This document shows, piece after piece, positions 1 through 8,574 of a stretch of DNA of 64,000 bases. The notes below the pieces were generated by a model. That model saw only the letters and a program-made list of their open reading frames with translations. It did not search any database and was not told the DNA's origin. The stretch comes from Novosphingobium olei (lineage in GTDB: Bacteria > Pseudomonadota > Alphaproteobacteria > Sphingomonadales > Sphingomonadaceae): contig NZ_JABBGM010000011.1 in assembly GCF_012927405.1 (NCBI RefSeq), forward strand, positions 1 to 64,000. Reading direction: 5' to 3'. Every line of letters starts with the position of its first letter. The first letter of the stretch is position 1. Position numbers and translations under genes: made by a program.

Positions 1-122
1 ACGGCGTCTTGCACTTCCAACTCCCTTGATCGTCCAAATTATGAGCGAAACACAATGGACAGGTTTATCGCCTGCAAACCATTGAAACTAGGACACAAGA
101 CACGAATTGGTGTTGATATATG

Positions 123-302
123 TTAAATGGCAGGTGGACGCGCGGATCCGAAGGCAAGCGCCACCACGACGATGATGGCAATCCAGCCTGCCGCCATCAG
201 CAGCATCCTCTGCCGCGGCAACGTGCGCATACGGCCGTTTGCGCCCACGAGAACGAGCGCCATGACGATCCCGATGATCGCGATCAGCTTGTCACCGCTC
301 AC
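123..302 (-). CDS. Small two-helix membrane protein, 59 aa
   Basis: This short frame is read directly from the minus strand. It starts at a GTG that overlaps the TGA of the upstream MBL-fold gene by four bases (GTGA) and ends at a TAA. The product has two hydrophobic stretches, about residues 6-20 and 35-52, separated by a short Arg-rich loop, so it should cross the inner membrane twice. The tight overlap with a real gene and the clean hydrophobic pattern argue that it is expressed as the last gene of the housekeeping run. I do not recognise a family and assign no function. Confidence 0.6.
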   Translation of the reverse strand: MSGDKLIAIIGIVMALVLVGANGRMRTLPRQRMLLMAAGWIAIIVVVALAFGSARPPAI

Positions 303-1066
303 AGTTCGATCTCCATGCCGTCATAGCCCGGCTCGACATGTGCCGGCGTTTCCGCACACAACGCGCGGTAGTCCATTGACTTGTCGAGATGCGTCAGCAC
401 GCCACGTCCGGCACGGCTCGCTTCGACCAGTTCCAGCGCCATGCCCAGATGCGCGTGCGTCGGATGCGGCTGACGTCGCAAGGCGTCGACCACCAGTACG
501 TCCACCTTGTCGAACAGCGCCACCATCTCGGCATTGATCTCGCTGAAATCCGTCGCATAGCCGATGGACTTCCCATTCTGGTCGAAACGGAATGCGGTCG
601 ATTGCGCCGGACCATGGAGCATCTGGCAATGACTGACGCCAATGCCGGCGATCATCCGCACGCGGTCAAGGTTATCCAGATTGCAGATAGTGGGATAGCC
701 ATGTTGCCCGGCAAAGACATAGCCGAACCGCTGCCGCAGCCGCCGGACCGTCTCGTCTGCGGCATAGCCCGGAATTGGCGCGCCGCGCCCCATCCGCAAC
801 GGCCGCAAGTCGTCGATGCCATGGGTATGGTCGGCGTGATCATGCGTCCACACTACGCCATCGATCCGGCCGATCCCAGTTGACAGAAGCTGGTGGCGCA
901 GGTCCGTCGGCGTGTCGACCAGGATGCGCGCCCCATCAGCGCCTTCCACCATGATCGCCACTCGCGTGCGCCGGTTGCGCGGTTCTTCGGGATCGCAATC
1001 GCCCCAATCATTGCCGATCCGCGGAACGCCGGTAGACGTGCCCGATCCCAGGACGATCAGTTTCAC
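299..1066 (-). CDS. MBL-fold metal-dependent hydrolase (PhnP-like)
   Basis: This 255-residue protein belongs to the metallo-beta-lactamase superfamily. It opens with a beta strand and a GSGTSTGVP stretch, as PhnP-type phosphodiesterases do, and carries the metal-binding motif H75-x-H77-x-D79-H80 in the sequence THDHADHTHG. Relatives hydrolyse phosphodiester or cyclic phosphate bonds in the cytoplasm with two metal ions; the substrate here cannot be read from sequence. The start overlaps the stop of the tatD-like gene by four bases, which is a common pairing in alphaproteobacteria, and its own stop overlaps the small membrane protein. Confidence 0.85.
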   Translation of the reverse strand: MKLIVLGSGTSTGVPRIGNDWGDCDPEEPRNRRTRVAIMVEGADGARILVDTPTDLRHQLLSTGIGRIDGVVWTHDHADHTHGIDDLRPLRMGRGAPIPGYAADETVRRLRQRFGYVFAGQHGYPTICNLDNLDRVRMIAGIGVSHCQMLHGPAQSTAFRFDQNGKSIGYATDFSEINAEMVALFDKVDVLVVDALRRQPHPTHAHLGMALELVEASRAGRGVLTHLDKSMDYRALCAETPAHVEPGYDGMEIEL

Positions 1067-1839
1067 GCCGCCGCCTTCGCAAACAGCCTGAAGAAGTTGG
1101 CACCGGTCAGCTCAGCCAGGTTCTCAGGTTCCGTGCCCCGCAAGCCAGCGACGAAGCGCAGCGTGTCGGACACGAATGCGGGTTCGCAAGTCTTGCCCCG
1201 GTGCGGCACGGGGGCAAGGAACGGCGCGTCGGTTTCGACCAGCAGCCGGTCATCAGGCACCTCGGCCGCAAAAGCCTGCAAATCTTTGGCGTTCTTGAAC
1301 GTGACGATGCCTGAAAGCGAGATGGTGAGGCCCAGCTCAAGCACCGCGCGGCCGAATTCGGGCGAAGCGGTGAAGCAATGGATAAGCGCGGGGAAAGTGC
1401 CCTTCCCCTTCTCTTCGGCAAGGATCCGCAGCGTATCGTCCTCCGCCTCACGCGTGTGGATGATCAATGGCAGCCCTGTTTCGCGTGCCACCTGGATATG
1501 CACGCGGAACAGGTCTTGCTGCACCTGCCGATCCGAATGATCGTAGTAATAGTCGAGCCCGGTTTCGCCGATCGCGATCACACGCGGATCCTGCGTCGCT
1601 TCGCGCAGCACGGCTTCACCCAGATCGGCGTGTCCGTCGGCTTCGTGCGGATGAATGCCGACGCTCGCCCAGACATCCGGCTCGCGATGCGCCGTAGCCA
1701 CCACGTCGGCCCATTCGCGCTGGCGGGTCGAGATGTTGAGAAATCCCCGCACGCCCGCTTCGCGTGCGCGTGCGAGCACGTCTTGCTGCTCTTCGATCAG
1801 GCCCTTGTAGTTGAGGTGGCAATGCGAATCGATCAGCAT
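1063..1839 (-). CDS. TatD family metal-dependent DNase
   Basis: This 258-residue protein is a TatD/YcfH-type hydrolase with a TIM-barrel amidohydrolase fold. The N-terminal metal pair H6-x-H8 (DSHCHL) is visible, as are the conserved GETGLDYYY stretch and the late ETDAPFLAP motif. Family members act as 3'-5' exonucleases or general metal-dependent phosphodiesterases in the cytoplasm. It sits directly after metG, whose stop abuts its start, and before an MBL hydrolase; the metG-tatD-MBL order is typical of alphaproteobacteria. Length is normal for the family. Confidence 0.92.
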   Translation of the reverse strand: MLIDSHCHLNYKGLIEEQQDVLARAREAGVRGFLNISTRQREWADVVATAHREPDVWASVGIHPHEADGHADLGEAVLREATQDPRVIAIGETGLDYYYDHSDRQVQQDLFRVHIQVARETGLPLIIHTREAEDDTLRILAEEKGKGTFPALIHCFTASPEFGRAVLELGLTISLSGIVTFKNAKDLQAFAAEVPDDRLLVETDAPFLAPVPHRGKTCEPAFVSDTLRFVAGLRGTEPENLAELTGANFFRLFAKAAA

Positions 1840-3401
1840 CAGGCGGCGTCTTCCTGCGGCAGTTCCAGACGCGGGAACGCGCCGACCGGTGCGGACAGGC
1901 GTTCGCCGGCGTTAACCCGGTCCATGTACCATTCGGCATGGCCGAGATCCGCGATCCGCCGCTGGTCCGCCGGGATGCCGAGCTGATCAAGCACCTTGGC
2001 GGCCGCGCCCGGCGCGACCGGGGCAATGGCGATGGTAAGGTCGCGGATGGCCATGAACAGACAAAGCAGGACGGCGCGCATGCGTTCCGGATCGGTCTTG
2101 CGCAGCGACCACGGCGCCTGTTCATCGATATAGGCGTTGCAGGCGAACACCGCGCGCATCCATGCATCGATCCCGGCGGAGAAGTTCAGCGCGGCGAATT
2201 CACGCGGAAGGTCGACCGCGCACGCTTCGCGCACCGTGGCGAGCAGCACGTCGTCCGCCTCGATCGTCGAAAAGGTGGCAAGTTTGCCGTCCATGTTCTT
2301 GAAGATCATGGACAGCACGCGCTGGACCAGGTTGCCGTAGCTGTTCGCCAGCTCGGCATTGCAGCGCGTGACGATCGCCTCTGGCGAATAGGAGCCGTCC
2401 TGCCCGAACGCCACTTCGCGCATCAGGAAGTAGCGCAGCGCGTCGACGCCGAACCGCCCGGCCAGCTCGACCGGATCGGTCACGTTGCCAAGGCTCTTGG
2501 ATTCCTTCTGGCCGCGATTGAGCAGGAAACCGTGGCCGAACACCTGCCGGGGAAGCGGCAGGGCGGCGCTCATCAGGAAGGCCGGCCAGTAGATCGTGTG
2601 GAAGCGGACGATGTCCTTCCCGATCAGGTGCAGGTTTGCGGGCCAGTACTTTTCAACCGCAGAAGTTTCCCCGGGGAAACCCAACCCGGTCAGGTAGTTG
2701 GTCAGCGCATCGACCCAGACGTACATGACGTGGTTGTCGCTTCCCGGAACCTTCACCCCCCAGTCGAAGCTGGTGCGCGAAACAGAGAGATCGCGCAGGC
2801 CCTGGCTGACGAACGCGATCATCTCGTTGCGGCGCGCGTCGGGCTGGATGAACTCGGGGTTTTCCCGGTAGAGCGCAAGCAGCGGCTCCTGATACTTCGA
2901 CAGGCGGAAGAACCACGATTCCTCTACCGTCCATTCGACCGGCGTGCCCTGCGGCGAGAGCTTGGCGCCCCCTTCCCCTTCGACCAGCTCGCTCTCGTCG
3001 TAGTATGCTTCGTCGCGGACCGAGTACCAGCCCTCGTAGCGATCGAGATAGAGGTCGCCGTTGGCTTCCATCCGGCGCCAGATGGCCTGGCTCGCTTCGT
3101 GATGGCGCGCTTCGGTGGTGCGCAGGAAAACATCGTAATCGATATTCAAAGTGGCGCACATATCGATGAAATGCTGCGACATTTCATCGGCAAGTTGCTT
3201 CGGTGCAATGCCCAGGTCGCGCGCCTTCTGTGCCATCTTGAGCCCGTGTTCGTCGGTCCCGGTCTGGAAGCGCACGTCGCGGCCCATCGACTTGTGGAAA
3301 CGGGCGATGACGTCAGCGGCAATCGCTTCGTAGGCGTGGCCGATGTGCGGCTTGCCGTTGGGGTACGAGATGGCGGTGGTGATGTAGTAGGGTTCGCCCA
3401 T
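1839..3401 (-). CDS. metG: Methionine--tRNA ligase, zinc-free short form
   Basis: This enzyme charges tRNA-Met with methionine using ATP. At 520 residues it is the short form without the C-terminal EMAP-like dimerisation domain. The HIGH signature lies at residues 19-22 (KPHIGHAY) and the KMSKS loop appears as KESKS near residue 300. Where the long bacterial form has a knuckle with four zinc-binding cysteines, this protein has an acidic Cys-free stretch (DEAYYDESELVEG), which marks it as a zinc-free MetG2-type enzyme. It follows holB after a 33-base gap and its stop meets the start of tatD, so it is probably cotranscribed with both. Confidence 0.96.
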   Translation of the reverse strand: MGEPYYITTAISYPNGKPHIGHAYEAIAADVIARFHKSMGRDVRFQTGTDEHGLKMAQKARDLGIAPKQLADEMSQHFIDMCATLNIDYDVFLRTTEARHHEASQAIWRRMEANGDLYLDRYEGWYSVRDEAYYDESELVEGEGGAKLSPQGTPVEWTVEESWFFRLSKYQEPLLALYRENPEFIQPDARRNEMIAFVSQGLRDLSVSRTSFDWGVKVPGSDNHVMYVWVDALTNYLTGLGFPGETSAVEKYWPANLHLIGKDIVRFHTIYWPAFLMSAALPLPRQVFGHGFLLNRGQKESKSLGNVTDPVELAGRFGVDALRYFLMREVAFGQDGSYSPEAIVTRCNAELANSYGNLVQRVLSMIFKNMDGKLATFSTIEADDVLLATVREACAVDLPREFAALNFSAGIDAWMRAVFACNAYIDEQAPWSLRKTDPERMRAVLLCLFMAIRDLTIAIAPVAPGAAAKVLDQLGIPADQRRIADLGHAEWYMDRVNAGERLSAPVGAFPRLELPQEDAA

Positions 3402-3434
3402 TGGGACGGTCGCTTCCTTATGGATTTTGCATGC

Positions 3435-4403
3435 CTATCGGCTTGCAGCTTCCCTAGTGCGCGCGGCCGATGCCAGCAACCCGCCGATTTCCAGCACCAG
3501 CAGGCCGGGGTCATAATTGTAGATCGGAGCCTGCGCGGCGAGGTTCACGATCCGGGCATGCGCGTCGGCAATCCGCACGCGCCGCGCATCGTCTGCTGCG
3601 CCAAGTGCAAGCACCAGCACCATGCGCGCTGCCTCGATCGCCGCCATCTGCCGTTCGCGATCGGGTCGCGCGCCGATCACCTCGGTCAACCGCCCGCGCA
3701 AGGCGAAGTCCGGATCGCCCCGCTCGACAAGCTGCTGCATCACGGCGAAGACCTGCCCCAGGTCCTGCTCAGCAAAATGGAGCGCCGCGCCCGGCGATCC
3801 CGCCGCCACGGCCACCGCAGCGCGCCGCGTGGCTTCATCCAGCCCGGGCGCCCCCATGTCGAGCGCCCGCGCCAGTTGATCGTCATCGAGGGTGTGGAAC
3901 CGAAGCACCTGGCAACGCGAACGCACGGTGGGCAGCAATCGCCCGGGCTGGTGCGTCACCAGCAGGAAGAACGTCCCCTGCGGAGGTTCCTCCAGGCTCT
4001 TGAGCAAGGCGTTCACGGCCGCCTTTTCCAGCAGGTCAGCACTGTCGATGATCACCGCGCGCCGGGCACCGAGCGTTGGCCGCGTGACGAGCCTGCGCTG
4101 GATGCCCCGGATCTGATCGACGCTGATGCTGCGCTTTTTCTGATATGGCCGACGATCCTCCATCTTCTTCGCCTCGTCATCGTTGGCGGGAAGCGGGATC
4201 AGCAGATGTATATCAGGATGGCTCTCCGGCGAGGGTTGCGGCATGCCGGCTTCGGCCACCAGTTCGGCCGCCGCTGCCATGGCAAAGGTAGCCTTGCCCA
4301 AGCCTTCGCGCCCGGCCAACAACCACGCATGGTGCATGCGATGGCCGTTCATCGCCGCGCGCCACGCCGTCCACGGCTGTTCGTGGCCCAGCAAATCAGT
4401 CAC
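3435..4403 (-). CDS. holB: DNA polymerase III subunit delta prime
   Basis: This 322-residue AAA+ protein is the delta-prime clamp-loader subunit, which helps load the beta sliding clamp at the replication fork. An N-terminal P-loop-like GREGLGKA segment, the LLKSLEEPP motif and the SRC element (RSRCQVLRF) that contacts the neighbouring ATP site are visible. It overlaps the end of tmk by four bases, and the tmk-holB pairing is one of the most conserved in bacteria. Length and domain order are normal. Confidence 0.94.
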   Translation of the reverse strand: MTDLLGHEQPWTAWRAAMNGHRMHHAWLLAGREGLGKATFAMAAAAELVAEAGMPQPSPESHPDIHLLIPLPANDDEAKKMEDRRPYQKKRSISVDQIRGIQRRLVTRPTLGARRAVIIDSADLLEKAAVNALLKSLEEPPQGTFFLLVTHQPGRLLPTVRSRCQVLRFHTLDDDQLARALDMGAPGLDEATRRAAVAVAAGSPGAALHFAEQDLGQVFAVMQQLVERGDPDFALRGRLTEVIGARPDRERQMAAIEAARMVLVLALGAADDARRVRIADAHARIVNLAAQAPIYNYDPGLLVLEIGGLLASAARTREAASR

Positions 4404-5029
4404 AAGCGGCTTCCGAGCGCGGCAATGATGCGGGCGTGCACATCCTCGGGCGACCCGGCAGCCTCGACCGTTGCGAAACGCGCCGGCTCGGCTTGTGCCA
4501 AACGGTCGAATGCGGCGGCGACCCGCGCGTGGTAGTCGGCAGCGCGACCGCCGATCCGGTCGGTATTCCCGCGATCGCGCAAGGCAAGGCGGGCTGCCGC
4601 CTCCCCAGGTGAAAGCGTGAGCAGCAGCGTTACGTCCGGGAGCAGCCCTTCGCTGCCGATGCGGTGCAGGTCCAGCAAGTCAGCGTCGGAAAGCCCCCCT
4701 CCGCCGCCCTGGTAGGCTCTGCTGGAATCGAGATACCGGTCACAGATCACCACCCCACCGCGCGCCAGCGCCGGGCGAATCAGCTTGTCGACATGATCGG
4801 CGCGCGCGGCGGCGAATAGCAAGGCTTCGGCGCGCGGCCCCCAGCCATCCCCCTCGGTGGACAGGAGCAGCGAACGGATCGCCTCTGCACCGGATGTGCC
4901 ACCGGGTTCGCGGGTCAGGACAACTTCGCGGCCCTTCTGGCGAAACGCGTCGCCCAGAAGGCGCGCCTGCGTGGACTTACCCGCGCCCTCGCCGCCCTCG
5001 AGCGCAATGAACAGGCCCGATGGCGACAT
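4400..5029 (-). CDS. tmk: dTMP kinase (thymidylate kinase)
   Basis: This 209-residue kinase phosphorylates dTMP to dTDP for DNA synthesis. The P-loop EGGEGAGKST is at the N-terminus, followed by the DR-Y motif (CDRYLDSS) and a short LID region. The open frame runs far upstream, but the start is the ATG whose A falls inside the dacA stop (TGATG), because this places the P-loop at the usual distance from the N-terminus. Neighbours are the carboxypeptidase upstream and holB downstream, with translationally coupled junctions on both sides. Confidence 0.94.
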   Translation of the reverse strand: MSPSGLFIALEGGEGAGKSTQARLLGDAFRQKGREVVLTREPGGTSGAEAIRSLLLSTEGDGWGPRAEALLFAAARADHVDKLIRPALARGGVVICDRYLDSSRAYQGGGGGLSDADLLDLHRIGSEGLLPDVTLLLTLSPGEAAARLALRDRGNTDRIGGRAADYHARVAAAFDRLAQAEPARFATVEAAGSPEDVHARIIAALGSRL

Positions 5030-6216
5030 CAGCGGCCCGCCATGGACAGAAAACCGTTGCGAAGCCGCGCAATGACGCCCCCCTTGGCAACGTCGTTCGC
5101 CGCCACCAGCGGCAGGGCCTCTTCGGGCTGCCCCGGCATGCGCACGAGCAGCGTTGCCACCTGCTGTCCCTTCGCGATCGGCGCGCGCAAGGGTCCCTTG
5201 TACCGGATCGCCAGCGTCGGCTTGCCTGCTGTGCCCGCCGGCAAGGTCAAAGCGAAATCGTGCGGCGCGACGAGATCGACCCCGGTATCTTCGCCCCCTT
5301 GGACAGCGGCGCTGCCAAGCCGTGCACCGGCCTTGTAGAGAGGGTGCGACGACCACGCCGCAAAGCCCCATTCGATCAGCGCGCGCGATTGTTGCGCCCG
5401 GTCGTTGGGGCGGTCGTAGCCGCCCACCACCATCATCAGCCGCCGTCCGTTGCGCGTGGCAGAGCCGACGAGGCCGTAGCCAGCCTCGTTGGTGAAGCCC
5501 GTCTTCACCCCGTCTGCGCCTTCGGTATGGCCATAGAGGGGGTTGTGATTGTTCTGCGTGATGCCGCCCAGCGTCGCCTGATGGTGGCCGTAGAACCGCT
5601 GGTAAAGCGCCGGATGGCGGGTGATGAGCGCCATCGACAGCTTGGCGAGGTCGGCCGCCGAAACCCAAGTTTGCCCTTCATCCATCCAGCCATTGGGCGT
5701 GTTGTAGTGCGTGTCGCGCATGCCCAGCTTCTTGGCTTCAGCGTTCATCATCGCAGTGAAGCCGGGAACCGAGCCGGCAACGCCTTCAGCCAGCACGACG
5801 CAGCCATCGTTCGCCGATACGGTTACGATGCCTTCGAGCAGGTCGGCGACGGTGGTCTGACTGTTCTTGCCCAGGAACATCGTGCTGCCGACGCCGTGCC
5901 ACTTGGCAAAGGTTTCGGGCTTCATCGTGAACGTCTGGCCAAGCTGAAGCTTGCCCTGGTCGATCAGTTCGAAGGCGACGTAGCTGGTCATGATCTTCGT
6001 CAGCGATGCCGGGACGAAGCGCCGGTGCGACTGGCGCTCGAACAGCACGCGGCCCGAATTCACGTCGATCAGCAAGCCGATCGGTGCGCTGATTTCCGGC
6101 ATCGGAGCAACCGCGCCTGCGATTGCGGGCAAAGCGGGCGCACTGCCGGGTGCAGCGGCCGAAACGGGAACGGATGCGAGCGTCAGCGCGCCAAGAAAAG
6201 CAATCGGACGATACAA
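5029..6216 (-). CDS. D-alanyl-D-alanine carboxypeptidase, S11 family
   Basis: This penicillin-binding protein trims the terminal D-Ala from peptidoglycan pentapeptides in the periplasm. A signal peptide covers about residues 1-21. The three active-site motifs are all present: S71-L-T-K74, S134-A-N136 and K238-T-G240. At 395 residues it has room for the usual C-terminal beta domain. It lies between an RlpA/SPOR protein and tmk, so cell-wall genes lead this minus-strand run and replication and translation genes follow. dacA or dacC would be the closest Escherichia coli names; I leave the symbol open. Confidence 0.93.
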   Translation of the reverse strand: MYRPIAFLGALTLASVPVSAAAPGSAPALPAIAGAVAPMPEISAPIGLLIDVNSGRVLFERQSHRRFVPASLTKIMTSYVAFELIDQGKLQLGQTFTMKPETFAKWHGVGSTMFLGKNSQTTVADLLEGIVTVSANDGCVVLAEGVAGSVPGFTAMMNAEAKKLGMRDTHYNTPNGWMDEGQTWVSAADLAKLSMALITRHPALYQRFYGHHQATLGGITQNNHNPLYGHTEGADGVKTGFTNEAGYGLVGSATRNGRRLMMVVGGYDRPNDRAQQSRALIEWGFAAWSSHPLYKAGARLGSAAVQGGEDTGVDLVAPHDFALTLPAGTAGKPTLAIRYKGPLRAPIAKGQQVATLLVRMPGQPEEALPLVAANDVAKGGVIARLRNGFLSMAGR

Positions 6217-6250
6217 GCAGCAACCCCATGGATCGGGGGTTCCGAACGCC

Positions 6251-7225
6251 TTACCTGTCGATCAGAACCCGGGCGTCGGCATAGCCTGCCCGCTTCGCCT
6301 TCGCCAGAGCGGCCTGCGCGTCCGTCGTGGACGAAGCGGCAATCCGCACCCGCCACAACTTGCCTGCCGCCGAAACGCTGCCGCCAACCTGCCTGGCTGC
6401 AGCTTCTGCGCGATCCCGGGTCGAAAAGGCGCCGACCTGGACGAAGCGCGCGCTTTTGACTGTCGTTTGTTCCGAAGACTTTTGCGCCGGCTTGCGGGGC
6501 TCTGCCGTTGACGCGGGGGCTGGCTGGGTGACCGGCTGAACCGCTGCTTCGCTCACGGCCGGTTTCGCCGTGGTCGCAGGCCTGGGCCTGACGACGGGGC
6601 GCGGCAAAGCGGGCTTGACGGTCGCTACCGGGTTTTTCGGGGTGGAAACCTGTGGCGGTGGCGGCAGGACCGGGGCCGAAGGCGCGGCGGCCAAAGGTGC
6701 GACCGGCACGATGCCGAGCTTGCGCTTGAGCGCCGCGAGCAGTCCTGGCGGCGTATCCATGCGCGGCGGCACTTCCTGCCCGGTGCGCAGCAGGGCGCGC
6801 TCGTTTTCCGGTGGGTTGACCCGGCGGACCCGAACCGCCGCGCGCGATCCTTCGGCAAGCCCCAGCTGCGCGCGTGCCATGGGGGTCAATTCGATCAGGG
6901 CATCCCCCGTCATCGGCCCGCGGCGATCGATGCGGACCAGCGTGGTCTTGCCCGAATCCAGCGCCGTCACTTCGACGTAGGAGGGATAAGGCAACGTGTG
7001 GTGGCCCGCTGCCACGCCAGCGCCACCGGCCGTCACCGCATAGCCGACCGCGTCATAATTGAGCGTGTCGACGGGGGTGTAGGTGACGCCATCGATCGTA
7101 ATCGGATCGCCAACGGTGACCGGATAGTCCCCCGCCGGCCCGAACCGGTCGACCGCGGGCGGCGGCGCCGCGCCCAGCAGGGCAAGCGCAAGAAGCGGTG
7201 CAAATCGGTTAGCGGGCAATCTCAT
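6251..7225 (-). CDS. RlpA-like protein with C-terminal SPOR domain
   Basis: This is a secreted or periplasmic septal protein of 324 residues from the chosen ATG, which lies inside the end of the MltB-like gene; a longer frame from 7252 would put polar residues before the signal peptide. A signal sequence is followed by an RlpA double-psi beta-barrel segment (about residues 40-140, including RIDRRGPMTGD), a Pro/Ala/Lys-rich linker and a SPOR domain over the last 75 residues, which binds denuded septal glycan. RlpA relatives can be lytic transglycosylases, but the classical catalytic segment is not clear, so enzymatic activity is uncertain. Confidence 0.85.
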   Translation of the reverse strand: MRLPANRFAPLLALALLGAAPPPAVDRFGPAGDYPVTVGDPITIDGVTYTPVDTLNYDAVGYAVTAGGAGVAAGHHTLPYPSYVEVTALDSGKTTLVRIDRRGPMTGDALIELTPMARAQLGLAEGSRAAVRVRRVNPPENERALLRTGQEVPPRMDTPPGLLAALKRKLGIVPVAPLAAAPSAPVLPPPPQVSTPKNPVATVKPALPRPVVRPRPATTAKPAVSEAAVQPVTQPAPASTAEPRKPAQKSSEQTTVKSARFVQVGAFSTRDRAEAAARQVGGSVSAAGKLWRVRIAASSTTDAQAALAKAKRAGYADARVLIDR

Positions 7226-8273
7226 CAGCAAGCAATCCCACGGACAGGGCATAAAAGTTCGAGCAGTTATAATCGAGGATGACTCGATAATTTCCGGTTA
7301 GCAGATAGCCGGTCCGCCCTTGTCCATCGGGTTCGATGAGGGTTGCCTGAACGTCGTCGGCAAGGCCCGCGCCCTGCGGCGTTACGCCGAGCACGCGCCA
7401 TTCGCGCATTGTCTTCCAGCCCGAATGCCGCGCGAAAACCTGCGGGCAACGCGGGCTGATCAACGTTGTGGCAAGGCTCGCCCTGTCGAGCGAGGCAGGC
7501 ACGTCCACGGCCACGCCCCACGGTTGACCCGGTCGCCAGCCTGCATCGCGGAAATAGTTCGCGATCGATGCCAGCGTGTCGGGCGTGCTGGACCAGATGT
7601 CGGCGAGGCCGCTGCCGTCAGCATCCTGCGCCACGCGGAGGTAGACACTGGGCAGGAACTGCGGGTTGCCGAAGGCGCCGGCCCAGCTGCCAACCAGCTT
7701 CGACCGCGGTACGCCCCGGTCGATCATCTTGAGCAGCGCGACGAACTCGTCGGCGAAAAGCTCGCGCCGGCGTCCTTCATAGGCCAGTGTCGCCAGCGAC
7801 CGGGCAAGGTCGAAGTCGCCGGTATAGCTGCCGTAGTTGCTTTCGTGCCCCCAGATGGCGAGCACGATCTTTCCCGGCACGCCGTACTGTCGCTCGATCT
7901 GGGCAAGCAGCGCCGAATTGGCTGCGTACTGGCGCCTGCCGCCCGCAATCCGCGCCGCATCGACGTGCGTGCGGCGATAGGGCGCAAACGGGCTGAAACC
8001 GGTGCTGGGTCCGCCGCCTGGCTGGCTGCGGTCGAGCTGGATGACGCGTGGGCTGAAGGTCAGCGTCGGGATGACACTGTTTATCGTCGATTCCCGCACG
8101 CCGGCGGCCCGGGCACGCGCGGCGAGGAGTTGCAGATACCCCGGAAAGCCCGCCTCATCCTCGGCGGTCTGGGCCCGGGCAACCGGCATTGTCCCGACCA
8201 TTCCGGCAAGGGCGCAGGCGATGAGCATGGAGCACGGGAAACGGCGGCGAAGAGCTTGCAGGAAAAACATCAT
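7209..8273 (-). CDS. Lytic murein transglycosylase, MltB-like
   Basis: This 354-residue periplasmic enzyme cleaves peptidoglycan glycan strands to give anhydromuropeptides. A signal peptide ending near the VARAQ stretch precedes the SLT_2/MltB catalytic domain. The catalytic glutamate is in WGHESNYG, and the conserved GAFGNPQFLPS and NYFRDAGW segments follow. No lipobox is visible, so it should be soluble or loosely attached. It heads the minus-strand operon and overlaps the RlpA-like gene by 17 bases. Two successive ATGs begin the frame. Confidence 0.9.
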   Translation of the reverse strand: MMFFLQALRRRFPCSMLIACALAGMVGTMPVARAQTAEDEAGFPGYLQLLAARARAAGVRESTINSVIPTLTFSPRVIQLDRSQPGGGPSTGFSPFAPYRRTHVDAARIAGGRRQYAANSALLAQIERQYGVPGKIVLAIWGHESNYGSYTGDFDLARSLATLAYEGRRRELFADEFVALLKMIDRGVPRSKLVGSWAGAFGNPQFLPSVYLRVAQDADGSGLADIWSSTPDTLASIANYFRDAGWRPGQPWGVAVDVPASLDRASLATTLISPRCPQVFARHSGWKTMREWRVLGVTPQGAGLADDVQATLIEPDGQGRTGYLLTGNYRVILDYNCSNFYALSVGLLADEIAR

Positions 8274-8374
8274 CGGATAGCTTGTCGCACAGCCGCGCAG
8301 GTCTTGGGAATGCCCCGCCGCAACAATTCCCCTTCCCGACAGGCCCGGCCATCGCTAACGGCAGTGGAGCAAAC

Positions 8375-8464
8375 GGACAGGTGGCCGAGTGGTTTAAGGC
8401 AGCGGTCTTGAAAACCGCCGTGGGTGCAAGCTCACCGTGGGTTCGAATCCCACCCTGTCCGCCA
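8375..8464 (+). tRNA. tRNA-Ser (UGA)
   Basis: A 90-base class II tRNA was folded by eye. The 7-bp acceptor stem pairs GGACAGG with CCTGTCC, followed by discriminator G and an encoded CCA. The anticodon stem spans 8402-8406 and 8414-8418, with loop CTTGAAA and anticodon TGA at 8409-8411. A variable arm (GTGGGTGCAAGCTCAC) and the T loop GGGTTCGAATCCC are present. The long variable arm and the anticodon identify serine, reading UCA and related codons. It sits between the transglycosylase and the histidine kinase and points the same way as the kinase. Confidence 0.97.
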
Positions 8465-8574
8465 CCGCTTCCTTTGCCGTGCTTTCCCGCAGGGTTAGAC
8501 CCTATTTCCATCGGAAATTGCGTACGCGCGCGGATCGTCCTACCGTCAGGATCTTGGGCGAAGGAAGTGCTGGG

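Noticed and set aside
1..122. Promoter or gene in the first 122 bases
   Set aside because: The stretch is lower in GC and has no credible frame or clear promoter boxes. I see nothing in it that I can support.
1938..4535. An 865-residue plus-strand frame opposite metG and holB
   Set aside because: It runs antisense to two well-supported genes and has an Arg/His-rich composition without motifs. Long antisense frames are common in high-GC DNA.
8375..8464. tRNA-Ser as an integration site
   Set aside because: No integrase, no direct repeat of the tRNA 3' end and no change of gene style follow it. It is an ordinary tRNA gene.
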